Positions 1-9,336 of a DNA stretch of 64,000 bases are shown piece after piece. The stretch spans positions 3,286,001 through 3,350,000 of the forward strand of contig OZ244815.1 of the NCBI GenBank assembly GCA_965220235.1. The letters are read 5' to 3'. Both the position numbers and the translations under genes were made by a program. Under the pieces are notes generated by a model. It was not told where the DNA came from. It did not search any database and saw only the letters and a program-made list of their open reading frames with translations. Every line of letters begins with the position of its first letter. Positions within the stretch are counted from its first letter, which is position 1. The stretch is from Bin55 sp965220235 (GTDB taxonomy: Bacteria > Pseudomonadota > Gammaproteobacteria > Pseudomonadales > Azotimanducaceae).

Positions 1-1
1 T

Positions 2-2836
2 GACTACTCGGCCATTCAAAGGCAGCTGGAGGTCTTCGGATTTGGCAATGCACGCTTAACCGAACCTGAAAGCGAAGAAGTGTTTGACGTCACAGCGCTT
101 TCAGATCCTTATAGCGATCCTGCGCTTCAAAGACGCATCGTCGAGAGACTATTAATTCGCCGGACATCCGGCCTAATGATTGCGGGTGAAAAGTACACCA
201 AGAACATGTATCGGCGCGAGTGGCGCAAAGGCGGCGTCGAGAAATTCGATCAACCCATCACGATAGACGATCCCAAAAACCGCCTAATCGTCGCGCTCAT
301 GCAGAAAAAAGTCTCCGAAATCCTCCAGACTGAAAAGTTCAACAATAGCTTTCAAATTGGCATGCTGTCTTCATTCGAGAGCTTCTCTCAAGATATCGAT
401 ACGGTGTTGCGGCAAGACGGTAGCGCGTTTGACGACTCCGACCAACAATCGAGACTTACACAGGATGAACGCGACGGCATCGACTCTAACGCCGTCACTC
501 AAATTGCGCATTCGTTCGAGACCAGATTTGATCGGCGATTACCACATCCAAAACTTGATCAAGTCGCCGAAACGCTCTCAAGTGTGTTTCAAACAGGCGA
601 AAAGGCTCTGGTATTTGTACGACGAGTCGCAACGGTAAGCGAACTCGGTGGCAAATTGAATCTGCAATTCAATGTGTGGATTCAGGCGCGAATGAAGTCA
701 TTTCTGCCAGACCTTGTTCCCGAGATCGAGGAGATTTTTGACCAATATCGTCGAGAACTGCGAAAAGAACGGCTGAACATCAATAGCGAAGGTCAGACGA
801 ACGAGGTGGACGAGTCCGAGCGATTGAACGATCCAGCGACCATCGAACTTCGAGAAGACCTCGAGCTCCAGAACGACGTTGGAGGCATCCGAAGCTTCTT
901 TGAATGGTTTTTCAGAGGATTTGGACCACCTGGCGTGTTATCAGGCGCTGCATTTCACAAGAACCGACTGACGTCGACGGCTTCAGTTTACTCCACCCTA
1001 TTTGAGGACAACCACGTCGCAGAGCTACTGAATACGGAACCTCGAGATACTCTGCCTACGTTATCGCAATGTATTTCAATGAGCACGGAAGCGTGTCGTT
1101 CAATACTGCGAGAGCTCGCGTACTCCTATTTCAGCGCACGCAGCGGTCGCAAAGAGGGTTATCCACGTCTATACGTGTACGAGAGCTACCAGGTTGCTGC
1201 ATTGACTCTGATAGCACGATCAGATCTGGAGATTCGTCATGTCGCAGAGGTTATCTTGCAAGAACGGTTTCCAGATTCTTCCCTACGCACTGATGAGAAA
1301 CCTGTAAGCGGTTTTCCTCAACCAGACGATCATCTAGCGACCACAACCATCTTTACCGAGTTGAAGCGCCACACCGGGTTGCGAGCCGAGCTATGGCCAG
1401 TTGAGCACGCGCGGGATTTTCGGTCGGAATTTCGCCAACGCGAGCAGAGACACGACGAACACGCAATGGTCTTTCGAGCCGAGTTTAGGCGCCGCGAACA
1501 AAGGCGTGAGTTGTTTAGCGCCATTGCAAGGCTGGGCGGCGCGTACATCGATCTGTACTTACTCGCGATGAGGATCAACGGCACCTTTGAATTAGGCCAG
1601 CGGGAGCACACAGACGACGTTGCGCCGCGATTGGCCCGAGATTTTGTTGAACTCTTGAATGAACAACGATGCCAGAACGGCTTTCACGCCTATCGCGAAC
1701 TGTCGGAGATAGCGAAGACCTTCGACACATTAGTGGCCGTCAACTTCCCGGATATTGAGCAATTGAAACTACCAAGTCTTGCACGTTATTTCGGGACCAT
1801 CCTGGGTCAGCAAGTGCCAGTAGGTGAAGTCTCAGGTCAGGTGAACAAGCGCGTTGTTGGGCAATTCCGCATGCCGGGTTATCCACTGGTGCTGATTAGT
1901 ACGGATGTCCTGCAAGAAGGCGAGGACCTGCACACCTTTTGTAAGCGCATTTTTCATTACGGCATTGCCTGGACGCCATCTTCCATTGAACAACGTACGG
2001 GTCGAATCGATCGAATCGGTGGACTCGTCCAGCGCAATCTAGACGGGAGACCAACGAAACCGAACGAAGAAGAACTGATTCAAGTGTTCTATCCCCATCT
2101 TCGCGACACGGTTGAGCTGCTACAGGTAAGACGTGTACTGAAAAGACTGAATCAATTCATCGAGCTGATGCACCAAGATTTGACGAAACCGCACTTTGAC
2201 GAGTCGTCGATCAACGCCGACAAGGCAGTACTCGCCGAAACACAAGATGTGCCACAGTACACGCAACCCTTGGAATCAGCATTTGAAGTCAAGTGTCAAT
2301 GGCTTGATGGGGAGCTGAAAGCGTCGAACGTCTCGCCGCCAGATTGGGATGATTACTTGAAGCACTTTCGATTCCTACAGGCGAAGTTGAGTGATCGATA
2401 TGCGCTCAATGTACGACCGTCGCGTTCAAACCACGAGATTGAGGGTGAGGTCTATTTCGACAGAGACGGCGACGCAATCTCAGAAAATTCGGAAACACTT
2501 CGAGGAAATGGTCATGAGTTCATTCTTCGGCTGAAATCACATGTCGCTGGCGAACAAACGCTCCTTCAATGCGAAAGTCCGATTGCTGAAATAGACCTGC
2601 GCATCAGCGAAAACATGAAAGCGTTAGTGGTACTAGCAGAAGCGTTTCAATCAACCAAGATCTGTATAGAACCTCGGGTAAGCCGAGCGCTTGACCGAGT
2701 ATTCGTGCGTCAGGAAATCCTCTTCCACCCGGAGCTCGCACAAACGGAAGATCTGTGTCACTTGTTCGAAAGCGTGGTAGTAATGGCGCAGCAGTGTCAC
2801 CACTTACTCAGCAACTCAGATGTGGTCGGTGAATGA
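2..2836 (+). CDS. SF2 (SNF2/RapA-like) helicase, 5'-truncated by window edge
   Basis: The frame is open from the first bases of the window, so the gene starts upstream and its ATPase half (Walker A, DEAH box) is not visible. What is seen is the second RecA-like domain: a motif-IV-like stretch (ALVFVRRVATVSEL, near 605-650), then an insertion of about 400 residues, then motif V (ISTDVLQEGEDLH, from 1895) and motif VI (QRTGRIDRIG, from 1991). The motif V/VI pattern is that of SNF2/RapA-like nucleic-acid translocases. About 280 further residues follow with no motif I know. A GTG at 80 is in frame but is not a convincing start, because helicase sequence would be lost. The 3' end overlaps the next gene by 17 bp, so the two are probably co-translated. 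Function is inferred only as an ATP-dependent translocase; a defence role is possible but not shown. Confidence 0.8.
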   Translation, partial: DYSAIQRQLEVFGFGNARLTEPESEEVFDVTALSDPYSDPALQRRIVERLLIRRTSGLMIAGEKYTKNMYRREWRKGGVEKFDQPITIDDPKNRLIVALMQKKVSEILQTEKFNNSFQIGMLSSFESFSQDIDTVLRQDGSAFDDSDQQSRLTQDERDGIDSNAVTQIAHSFETRFDRRLPHPKLDQVAETLSSVFQTGEKALVFVRRVATVSELGGKLNLQFNVWIQARMKSFLPDLVPEIEEIFDQYRRELRKERLNINSEGQTNEVDESERLNDPATIELREDLELQNDVGGIRSFFEWFFRGFGPPGVLSGAAFHKNRLTSTASVYSTLFEDNHVAELLNTEPRDTLPTLSQCISMSTEACRSILRELAYSYFSARSGRKEGYPRLYVYESYQVAALTLIARSDLEIRHVAEVILQERFPDSSLRTDEKPVSGFPQPDDHLATTTIFTELKRHTGLRAELWPVEHARDFRSEFRQREQRHDEHAMVFRAEFRRREQRRELFSAIARLGGAYIDLYLLAMRINGTFELGQREHTDDVAPRLARDFVELLNEQRCQNGFHAYRELSEIAKTFDTLVAVNFPDIEQLKLPSLARYFGTILGQQVPVGEVSGQVNKRVVGQFRMPGYPLVLISTDVLQEGEDLHTFCKRIFHYGIAWTPSSIEQRTGRIDRIGGLVQRNLDGRPTKPNEEELIQVFYPHLRDTVELLQVRRVLKRLNQFIELMHQDLTKPHFDESSINADKAVLAETQDVPQYTQPLESAFEVKCQWLDGELKASNVSPPDWDDYLKHFRFLQAKLSDRYALNVRPSRSNHEIEGEVYFDRDGDAISENSETLRGNGHEFILRLKSHVAGEQTLLQCESPIAEIDLRISENMKALVVLAEAFQSTKICIEPRVSRALDRVFVRQEILFHPELAQTEDLCHLFESVVVMAQQCHHLLSNSDVVGE
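1418..1504 (+). repeat. Short internal tandem repeat in the helicase gene
   Basis: Two copies of an 11-residue charged motif, FRSEFRQREQR (1418-1450) and FRAEFRRREQR (1472-1504), are separated by seven residues, a period of 54 bp. The DNA of the two copies has drifted at many third positions, so the duplication is not recent or is held by protein selection. The segment is probably an arginine/glutamate-rich helix inside the long insertion between helicase motifs IV and V. Confidence 0.7.
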
Positions 2837-3254
2837 GTTGAATGAACAGAATTCGCTCCTCCGAGAAATCGACGAGCTGTTAGCGTCGAAGCGAATCCAT
2901 GGCGAACGAAACGGGAAGCATCTGTTAATTCGTCTCGACCGATCTGACCGCACTCAGAGGATACGCGTGGCGCAACAAGATAGCACGTATCAATTCACCT
3001 CGGTCGTAGCAAGGGTAAAAGACGTGGTTAGACGCGGAAATCGAGCGAGAAGTGATTTAGTGTTCAGAATTCTGTGCAGAAACGCGCTTAAACCCATCGT
3101 ATTCTTGCACATAGATGATCGTGACCGTGTTATCGGCCAAGTCACATGCCCAGTATCAACTGCTGATGCCCCAGAAATCGAGTTTTACTTAACGACACTT
3201 GCGAGAGATTGTGACAGATTTGAATACATTCTGTTGGGTCTGGACCAGAACTAG
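2820..3254 (+). CDS. Small protein partnered with the helicase; possible YbjN/chaperone-like fold
   Basis: I do not recognise this 144-residue protein with certainty. The ATG at 2820 lies inside the last codons of the upstream helicase gene, which points to translational coupling and a shared job. The N-terminus is charged and helical. The middle alternates beta-like segments (QQDSTYQFTSVVARV, LKPIVFLHIDD). The C-terminus is a predicted helix with the pattern EIEFYLTTLARDCDRFEYIL, which resembles the last helix of YbjN and type III secretion chaperone-like folds. That resemblance is by eye only. No signal peptide or membrane segment is present. It could be an adaptor of the helicase. Confidence 0.65.
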   Translation: MWSVNELNEQNSLLREIDELLASKRIHGERNGKHLLIRLDRSDRTQRIRVAQQDSTYQFTSVVARVKDVVRRGNRARSDLVFRILCRNALKPIVFLHIDDRDRVIGQVTCPVSTADAPEIEFYLTTLARDCDRFEYILLGLDQN

Positions 3255-3319
3255 ATTACCAACCTTGAAATTGGCAAATTCCTTCATCTTGCTCACTCTG
3301 CTTGAACTACATTGACAGT

Positions 3320-4123
3320 ATGAAACTCGGCAATTCTCATATCCCAACACGTATTAAAGGCGCACGTCTTGCTGCGGATGTGTTACGTTCGCGCGAAGCG
3401 GATCCACCGAGACTCGTCACCGAACCTTTTATCGAAGCGAAGTTAGAAGACGGATACGACGTACAGCTCGAACTTACCAAACTTCGCCTCCGGCGCGGCG
3501 ATACCCAGATCGGTTACAAGGTTGGTTGCACGTCGAAGCAAACCCAAGCACAACTCGGGATTCACGCGCCAGTTTTCGGTCGGTTATTCATACAGGACAA
3601 GCTAACGAGTCCTCAAACGATCCATCGAGAAGATTTCGACGGATTGGGCGTAGAAGGTGAGCTTGCCGTTCTACTAGACCGAGACCCGCGAGAGCTGCCT
3701 AAATCACCTGAGAAAATCGCGTCGTGCATCACACAAATCTTCCCAGTTATCGAGCTGCACCACATGGGGTTGCCCACTACGACCCTTAATGCGACGATCC
3801 TAGTAGGGAACAACGCGATTCACGCAGGTTTTGTTTACGTCCCCGACGATGACGAGGAACCTAGAGGGAACTCCCAGGAACTAACGATTAGATTTGATGG
3901 GAAACAGGTCGCTACGATACCGTTCAGTGAACTCGAACGTACGATTTTCGATTCTCTGACGTGGCTTCGGCAGGAGCTGGTTCTGAATGACGACACGCCT
4001 CTCCTAACTCCGCCGGTCATAGTGCTGTGTGGGACCGTTGCGCCCTTGTTCAGAATAACCGAATCAGTTGTTATCGACGTCACATTCAACCAGCATGCAG
4101 GCGTACGGTGTGAGGTGCTTTAA
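3320..4123 (+). CDS. 2-keto-4-pentenoate hydratase-like protein (MhpD family)
   Basis: Belongs to the fumarylacetoacetate hydrolase/2-keto-4-pentenoate hydratase superfamily, whose hydratases add water to 2-hydroxypenta-2,4-dienoate in meta-cleavage pathways. Seen: the IGYKVGCTSKQTQAQLG segment, then FGRLF, then the metal-site region GVEGELAVLL, followed by the family's PVIELHH and GNNAIHAG stretches. About 267 residues from the ATG at 3320, close to family length. An in-frame TTG at 3302 would add six residues, but the ATG is preferred. No other ring-cleavage genes are nearby, so the physiological substrate is unknown. The gene stands alone between the helicase pair and the ABC transporter. 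Confidence 0.8.
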   Translation: MKLGNSHIPTRIKGARLAADVLRSREADPPRLVTEPFIEAKLEDGYDVQLELTKLRLRRGDTQIGYKVGCTSKQTQAQLGIHAPVFGRLFIQDKLTSPQTIHREDFDGLGVEGELAVLLDRDPRELPKSPEKIASCITQIFPVIELHHMGLPTTTLNATILVGNNAIHAGFVYVPDDDEEPRGNSQELTIRFDGKQVATIPFSELERTIFDSLTWLRQELVLNDDTPLLTPPVIVLCGTVAPLFRITESVVIDVTFNQHAGVRCEVL

Positions 4124-4164
4124 GGGTTCCGTGTAGGATAACCTGCCCATAGTGAGGGCGCGAT

Positions 4165-6705
4165 GTGAATCCATTCCTCGTTCTAGTGGTCTCGACATTC
4201 GCAATCGCATTTACGATTCCGATCGTGACCTACGTCATCGGGCGCAAAACGGTCGACGCTGATAGAGACCCGGGGGACACTAGACGGTCGCGCGCACTAC
4301 CTTTTATTGGCAACGGGACGATTCCGCCCGAGCGAGACCGCGATGTCTCAGAGGACACACATACGTTTCCGGCAATCCTGAAACTGTTCTTCCGATCGTG
4401 GCCGTTCATTCGAATCCAATTGTTCGGGCGTTGGTATTACGAAGGAAAAGGAACTTCCCAAGCGCTCGCCGATAGCGTCGAGAGCGATGGCTACCACTAT
4501 ACGTACGCGCCTATATTCATAACCGTGATTGCAGTCGCTGGTCCTTTATTTAACTGGGTTCCTGCTTCTCTTAGCTACCCCTTACCTTTCCTCTATACAG
4601 GCATCAGCTTGATTGTCGCGGCCCAGTGGGCGCTGATCATCTTTGAACATGACCGACGCTTGCAAACTGCGTTGGCGGTCGCGCTCGCGTTTCTCGTGTT
4701 TGTTGTCAACCTGCTAGCGGTGCTCGTGGTCGATGGCGTCGCTGACAATTTTTGGGTCGGCGCTATCACTTTGTTCGTCTTACTCGGATGGCTGTTTCAA
4801 ATTCGTCGTGCTAATCCGAATCAGGTGAAGGCTACGCGGACATTTCTCGGTTACACCTGGCGTTTTCGACTACACGCCCATCTCGCGTATTTTTATCTAC
4901 TCCTTGGAATTCAAGGATTCATCGAGATCCCCATGGGCTTGCTAATGGCTGACATGCTAGCCCAATCCATCCTACTGAGTGACCCATTAATACCTTTTGT
5001 TGCGGAGTTCTTCGGTCGAGAGGACTTGGCTCGCGGTGTTGCCGAGTCACTGAGCATCGAAGAACGCCACCTCGTCAAGTGGTGGTACGTTAGCTTGATG
5101 ATTGGCATGTGGCTCACGATGCTGCCATTCGAGATTACCCGTCCGTACTACCACGTCTGGATCATGCAACGCATCAATCAAGACTTGCGCGTGGCATTGG
5201 TTGAACGTTGGCATCAGTTGTCACTGAGCTACCACAGTGACCATCGTACCGGCGATTCCATCTATCGAATTTACCAAGACAGTGCTCAAGTCACCGCAGT
5301 CATCGGACAGCTAGTGACCTGCTCGATTGGTGTATGGCGATATCTTCTCGCAGCTATTCTCGTGTCGTTCCTGAGTCCCACGATTGGATTAATTGCTATC
5401 ACGATCATCATCCCAGCGTTGCTACTGGCACGTTGGGCGATGCCACGTATGCGGACACGAAGTCTCGTCTATCGTGCCGCGACAAGTGATATCACATCGC
5501 GAATCCAGGAAACATTCGCGGCCATTCGTCTGATCAAGGCGTATCGCGTAGAGGAACGCGCACAGCGGGAAATGGAAGAAGATTCAGTTGTGGCTTTCAA
5601 CGCCGCATTTCAAGTCCGGCTGATGATTGCGCTCGTGACCATTCTTATGTTCACCATCGCCGGTGGCATCCTGTTGACAGGAGAGTTCTTCATGGCGATA
5701 TACGCTAATCAAGGCAATGAAGCGTTCGCCAAAGAGTTGATCGCGGTTATCGGTCTCAGCTTCACGATTTGGGTACTAGGTGCATTCAACTGGGGAAGAG
5801 ATCAATTCCACACGACCACGAATAACGTCCGGCACGTCATGCGACAGTGGCTTGCGTCTCAAGATATGGCAATGGGGCTTCAACGAGTCTTCGATATTTT
5901 GGATATCGAACCAGACATCGTCGACTCACCGACTGCGAAGCCGTTAGAACGTTTCGAGCATGCGATTGAATTCAATGATGTCACGTTCCAATACCAGAGC
6001 GACCGACCAGTGCTCAACGGCGTCAGTTTCGTTAGCAACCCCGGCTCTATCACCGCGATCGTAGGACCGACCGGATCCGGTAAGAGCACGATGATGGGCT
6101 TGCTACTGCGTCTTTACGATCCGTCCTCGGGGTCGATCTCCATCGATAGAAAGGATCTCCGCGACTACACAGTTGAGAGTCTAAGAGCAAAGTCCGCGAT
6201 TGCACTACAGGAGAATGTTCTGTTTGCATTGTCGATTCGTGACAACATACGTTACGTCGCACCGGAAGCGTCGGATGAGCAAGTTCAAACCGCGATCGAG
6301 GTTGCGTGCATGGACGACTACGTCAATAGCCTGCCGCAGGGTTTGGACACCATACTTGGCGACCGCGGAGGCAAACTGTCTACCGGTCAGCGCCAGCGAC
6401 TGTCGATCGCACGAGCCGTCGTGCGCGATACGCCAATTCTGATTTTGGACGAACCTACCGCCGCGTTAGATGCAGACACCGAGCATCGAGTCATGACCAA
6501 TCTCGCACAATGGGGCGAGAATCGTGCGATCTTCCTGATCACCCATCGTATTTCAACAATACGGCGTGCCAACAACATCCTATATCTCGACGAAGGGCGA
6601 ATATTCGAAAACGGTGATCACGAGACCTTAATGCGGATTCCCAATGGTCGATATCGCACCTTCGTAGAAACAGAATCCGGATTGGCGGGAGCAGCCGCGA
6701 CATGA
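4165..6705 (+). CDS. ABC exporter half-transporter with extended N-terminal membrane region
   Basis: Fused permease/ATPase of the ABC exporter type. The nucleotide-binding domain shows Walker A GPTGSGKST (residues 634-642), signature LSTGQRQRLS (from 738), Walker B ILILDEP (from 758) and the H-loop ITHR. At 846 residues it is about 250 longer than a usual half-exporter. The extra length is N-terminal: a membrane anchor at about residues 4-25 followed by several hydrophobic helices before the standard six-helix core. The GTG at 4165 is chosen because an overlapping ATG at 4163 runs straight into a stop. The gene overlaps the next half-transporter by ATGA, so the two should form a heterodimer. 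Substrate unknown; lipid-like cargo is a guess. Confidence 0.9.
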   Translation: MNPFLVLVVSTFAIAFTIPIVTYVIGRKTVDADRDPGDTRRSRALPFIGNGTIPPERDRDVSEDTHTFPAILKLFFRSWPFIRIQLFGRWYYEGKGTSQALADSVESDGYHYTYAPIFITVIAVAGPLFNWVPASLSYPLPFLYTGISLIVAAQWALIIFEHDRRLQTALAVALAFLVFVVNLLAVLVVDGVADNFWVGAITLFVLLGWLFQIRRANPNQVKATRTFLGYTWRFRLHAHLAYFYLLLGIQGFIEIPMGLLMADMLAQSILLSDPLIPFVAEFFGREDLARGVAESLSIEERHLVKWWYVSLMIGMWLTMLPFEITRPYYHVWIMQRINQDLRVALVERWHQLSLSYHSDHRTGDSIYRIYQDSAQVTAVIGQLVTCSIGVWRYLLAAILVSFLSPTIGLIAITIIIPALLLARWAMPRMRTRSLVYRAATSDITSRIQETFAAIRLIKAYRVEERAQREMEEDSVVAFNAAFQVRLMIALVTILMFTIAGGILLTGEFFMAIYANQGNEAFAKELIAVIGLSFTIWVLGAFNWGRDQFHTTTNNVRHVMRQWLASQDMAMGLQRVFDILDIEPDIVDSPTAKPLERFEHAIEFNDVTFQYQSDRPVLNGVSFVSNPGSITAIVGPTGSGKSTMMGLLLRLYDPSSGSISIDRKDLRDYTVESLRAKSAIALQENVLFALSIRDNIRYVAPEASDEQVQTAIEVACMDDYVNSLPQGLDTILGDRGGKLSTGQRQRLSIARAVVRDTPILILDEPTAALDADTEHRVMTNLAQWGENRAIFLITHRISTIRRANNILYLDEGRIFENGDHETLMRIPNGRYRTFVETESGLAGAAAT

Positions 6706-8747
6706 GTGAACAAGGCAACCCTGAAATTCGAAAACCGCATGGATTCAATGTCGAAGCGGAGAGGGAACTGAGCAAGCGTGCCAGCATTCTGGATACAGAT
6801 TGGGATCTTGGCTTCAAAGAAACTGTCAAGGTGATCGCTCGTGGTTGGATGATCATCAATTACGTTTGGGGTCGCTTCCTCATTAAGTGGATATTGCTCC
6901 TCGGCGCGCTCATGTACCCTGTCTTCGTATTGCCGTGGGGCGCGAAGATCATCGTGGATCACGTTGTCCTGAATAAACCGATTACGAGTACCGATGGTTT
7001 TCCGATCTGGTTACACCCGTTGATTAACCACTTCATGACGGTTAGCTCGATGGAGATCCTGATCACTCTTACTCTGATTTCAGTATTCCTGATCATCCTG
7101 GTCGGCGGGTACGCACCTGGTGCCGCAAACGATACGACAGACGGCGGCATGATCGAAGGTCAAGATACTGCCACGAAGCAAGAAAACCTCACCCATGGCG
7201 GACACAGTTTTGCCGGCGGGATCTGGGGTTACTACGAATACAAGATGAACTCCAGGCTCACGCAAACCGTTAATCACATGGTTCGCGCCAAGCTGTTTGA
7301 GCGAATCAAGGCTATGCCGATGACACTGCTTGACGATCAACGCATTGGTGATTCGGTCTATCGTGTCATGTACGACGCGCCATCGATCAATCAGATTTTT
7401 TACGAAGTTATTAATCGCCCGACGTTATCAACCTGCGTGTTTGTTGCTGCTATGTTCAACCTTGTGAGTGCCTATCAACACGTCGACGCGGTCATCTGGC
7501 TGACAGGGTCACTCTTCCCTGCGTACTTTCTGATTTCGATTCCGTTTTCACGTTTTGTTCGACGACGACATCAGGCGAGTCGTGCCGCAGGCACGATCGT
7601 AACAAGCACGATCGAGGAAGGCATGGACAACATGCTTGCGGTGCAAAGCCTCGGCGGAAATAGAAACGAAAGGCAGAGGTTTGGTTCGGACAGTTCAGAG
7701 TCGTTCCTGCGATTCCGAGGTACGGTTCTTCTCGACATCTTTATCGGTCGAAGCAAGGAGTTCGCGTTTCAGTTTATCTTCATCACGGTGTTTGTCGTCA
7801 TCACTTCAAACATCATTGAGGGTTTTTTGTCACCTGGCGACTACGCGGCGATCTTCTTCTATTTTTGGTGGATGCGTGGACCAGCAGACAGCTTCGCCTC
7901 ACTGTGGATCCATCTTCAGAGTTTCGTGGCGGGTATGCGCCGTGTGTTTGCGATCATGGATTTGCCTCAGGAGCAAAATCTCGGAAGCGAGGTTTTACCA
8001 CCGATTGAACAAGGCGTTGAGCTACGTGGCGTAGGTTTGCAGTATCCAGATGGGCGTCGTGCGTTAAACAATGTCTCACTCACCGCTTCACTCGGTCAGA
8101 TCGTCGCGTTTGTAGGACCTACAGGGGCAGGCAAAACAAGCCTCGCGTACCTACTCCCTCGTTATCACACCGCAACCGAAGGTCAAGTTTTGATCGATGG
8201 TCATGATGTCGATAACCTGGAACTTGCAAGTCTGCGAGATCAGATCACCTACGTATTCCAAGAAACGCAGTTGTTCTCATTCTCGATCCTGGACAACATC
8301 CGATACGGAAAACCAGAAGCAACATTGGACCAAGTGATTCGAGTTGCACAAATCGCCGGGATACATGACTTCATCGATGGCTTACCGGAGGGTTATGAGA
8401 CCAAACTTGGCACCACCATGAGCAAGCTCTCGGTCGGTCAGAAACAAAGAATTTCGATCGCACGAGGTCTGCTCCGAGAATCAAAAATACTGATTCTCGA
8501 CGAACCCACGTCCGCTTTAGATCCTGAAACGGAACAGTACCTAGTGCAATCACTACATGAAGCAGCTAAGGACCGACTCGTGGTGATCATCGCACACCGA
8601 CTTTCGACGATTCGGCAAGCTGACCACATCGTGTTCTTGGACCAAGGCGAACTGCTTGAACAAGGTAGTCACGATGATCTAATGGCATTGGAAGACGGTC
8701 AATATCGTCGCTTTGTCGAACTTCAAACGGTAACAACCAACGACTAA
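6702..8747 (+). CDS. ABC exporter half-transporter, partner of upstream gene
   Basis: Second permease/ATPase fusion, starting on the ATGA overlap with its partner. The ATPase domain shows Walker A GPTGAGKTS (from residue 472), signature LSVGQKQRIS (from 576), Walker B ILILDEP (from 596) and the H-loop IIAHR. Both halves keep a Glu after Walker B, so both ATP sites look catalytically competent. The 681 residues include an insertion rich in Gly, Thr and Asp at about residues 125-180, between the first hydrophobic segments, that is not usual for this family. The gene ends 13 bp before the convergent flavoprotein gene; a small inverted repeat (TAATCG/CGATTA, 8745-8763) sits there without a clear T-tract. 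Confidence 0.9.
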   Translation: MSEQGNPEIRKPHGFNVEAERELSKRASILDTDWDLGFKETVKVIARGWMIINYVWGRFLIKWILLLGALMYPVFVLPWGAKIIVDHVVLNKPITSTDGFPIWLHPLINHFMTVSSMEILITLTLISVFLIILVGGYAPGAANDTTDGGMIEGQDTATKQENLTHGGHSFAGGIWGYYEYKMNSRLTQTVNHMVRAKLFERIKAMPMTLLDDQRIGDSVYRVMYDAPSINQIFYEVINRPTLSTCVFVAAMFNLVSAYQHVDAVIWLTGSLFPAYFLISIPFSRFVRRRHQASRAAGTIVTSTIEEGMDNMLAVQSLGGNRNERQRFGSDSSESFLRFRGTVLLDIFIGRSKEFAFQFIFITVFVVITSNIIEGFLSPGDYAAIFFYFWWMRGPADSFASLWIHLQSFVAGMRRVFAIMDLPQEQNLGSEVLPPIEQGVELRGVGLQYPDGRRALNNVSLTASLGQIVAFVGPTGAGKTSLAYLLPRYHTATEGQVLIDGHDVDNLELASLRDQITYVFQETQLFSFSILDNIRYGKPEATLDQVIRVAQIAGIHDFIDGLPEGYETKLGTTMSKLSVGQKQRISIARGLLRESKILILDEPTSALDPETEQYLVQSLHEAAKDRLVVIIAHRLSTIRQADHIVFLDQGELLEQGSHDDLMALEDGQYRRFVELQTVTTND

Positions 8748-8760
8748 TCGATTCGACCGA

Positions 8761-9336
8761 TTAAGGCACTAACCGCTGAACCCCCCAATCAGTCTCGCTT
8801 CGCTTGAATAGCTTGCGGTCATGCATTTGAGGGTCAGCACGAAGCTCAAGACGCTCCACTAAATCCGGAAGGACAAATACACCCACGCCATTCGGTGGTC
8901 GTTTCCTCGGTGGAACCGTCGCCGCGAAGAGCGTTTCGAATGTATTGAAGTCCTCGATCACGGTGCTCTGCGGATGGCGTTCATAAATCGAGTCCATCCG
9001 TTTTGATGCTTCCGGTTTGAGTTGCCAATGTGACTCTATCACCGACCTCGAAATCTCCTCAAACCGCGCTTCGATGCGGTACTGCACTCCGATACTCGGT
9101 AGAAAGATCAGTAGTGACCCGCGATTACCGTTCGTTATCACTTCAGCATGCTTAGCGCTCGTCCTGCTATAGAACAGCGCGAGCCGATCATCGATCTCCC
9201 TCAACACCAACGTTCGAAGGGCAGCGCGCCCGTTCCGATTCACGGTCCCCAGAACACACCGATCGACCATCGGGTCATTCGACTCTCGTGCGTCGGCACG
9301 GTCACGTACGAGTAGCTCGATAGGGTCTGTTTTCAT
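8761..9336 (-). CDS. Pyridoxamine 5'-phosphate oxidase-family FMN protein
   Basis: Split-barrel flavoprotein of the PNPOx-like family. Seen: LRTLVLREIDDRLALFYS and SAKHAEV near the N-terminus, where FMN is bound; a LIFLPSIGVQYRIEARFE strand region; and the family C-terminus with RLELRADPQMHDRK and a terminal WGVQRLVP. At 191 residues it is close to PdxH length, but several positions differ, so it may be a general FMN oxidoreductase rather than the vitamin B6 enzyme. The ATG overlaps the stop of the upstream sixA-like gene by four bases, implying one transcript on the minus strand. Confidence 0.75.
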   Translation of the reverse strand: MKTDPIELLVRDRADARESNDPMVDRCVLGTVNRNGRAALRTLVLREIDDRLALFYSRTSAKHAEVITNGNRGSLLIFLPSIGVQYRIEARFEEISRSVIESHWQLKPEASKRMDSIYERHPQSTVIEDFNTFETLFAATVPPRKRPPNGVGVFVLPDLVERLELRADPQMHDRKLFKRSETDWGVQRLVP

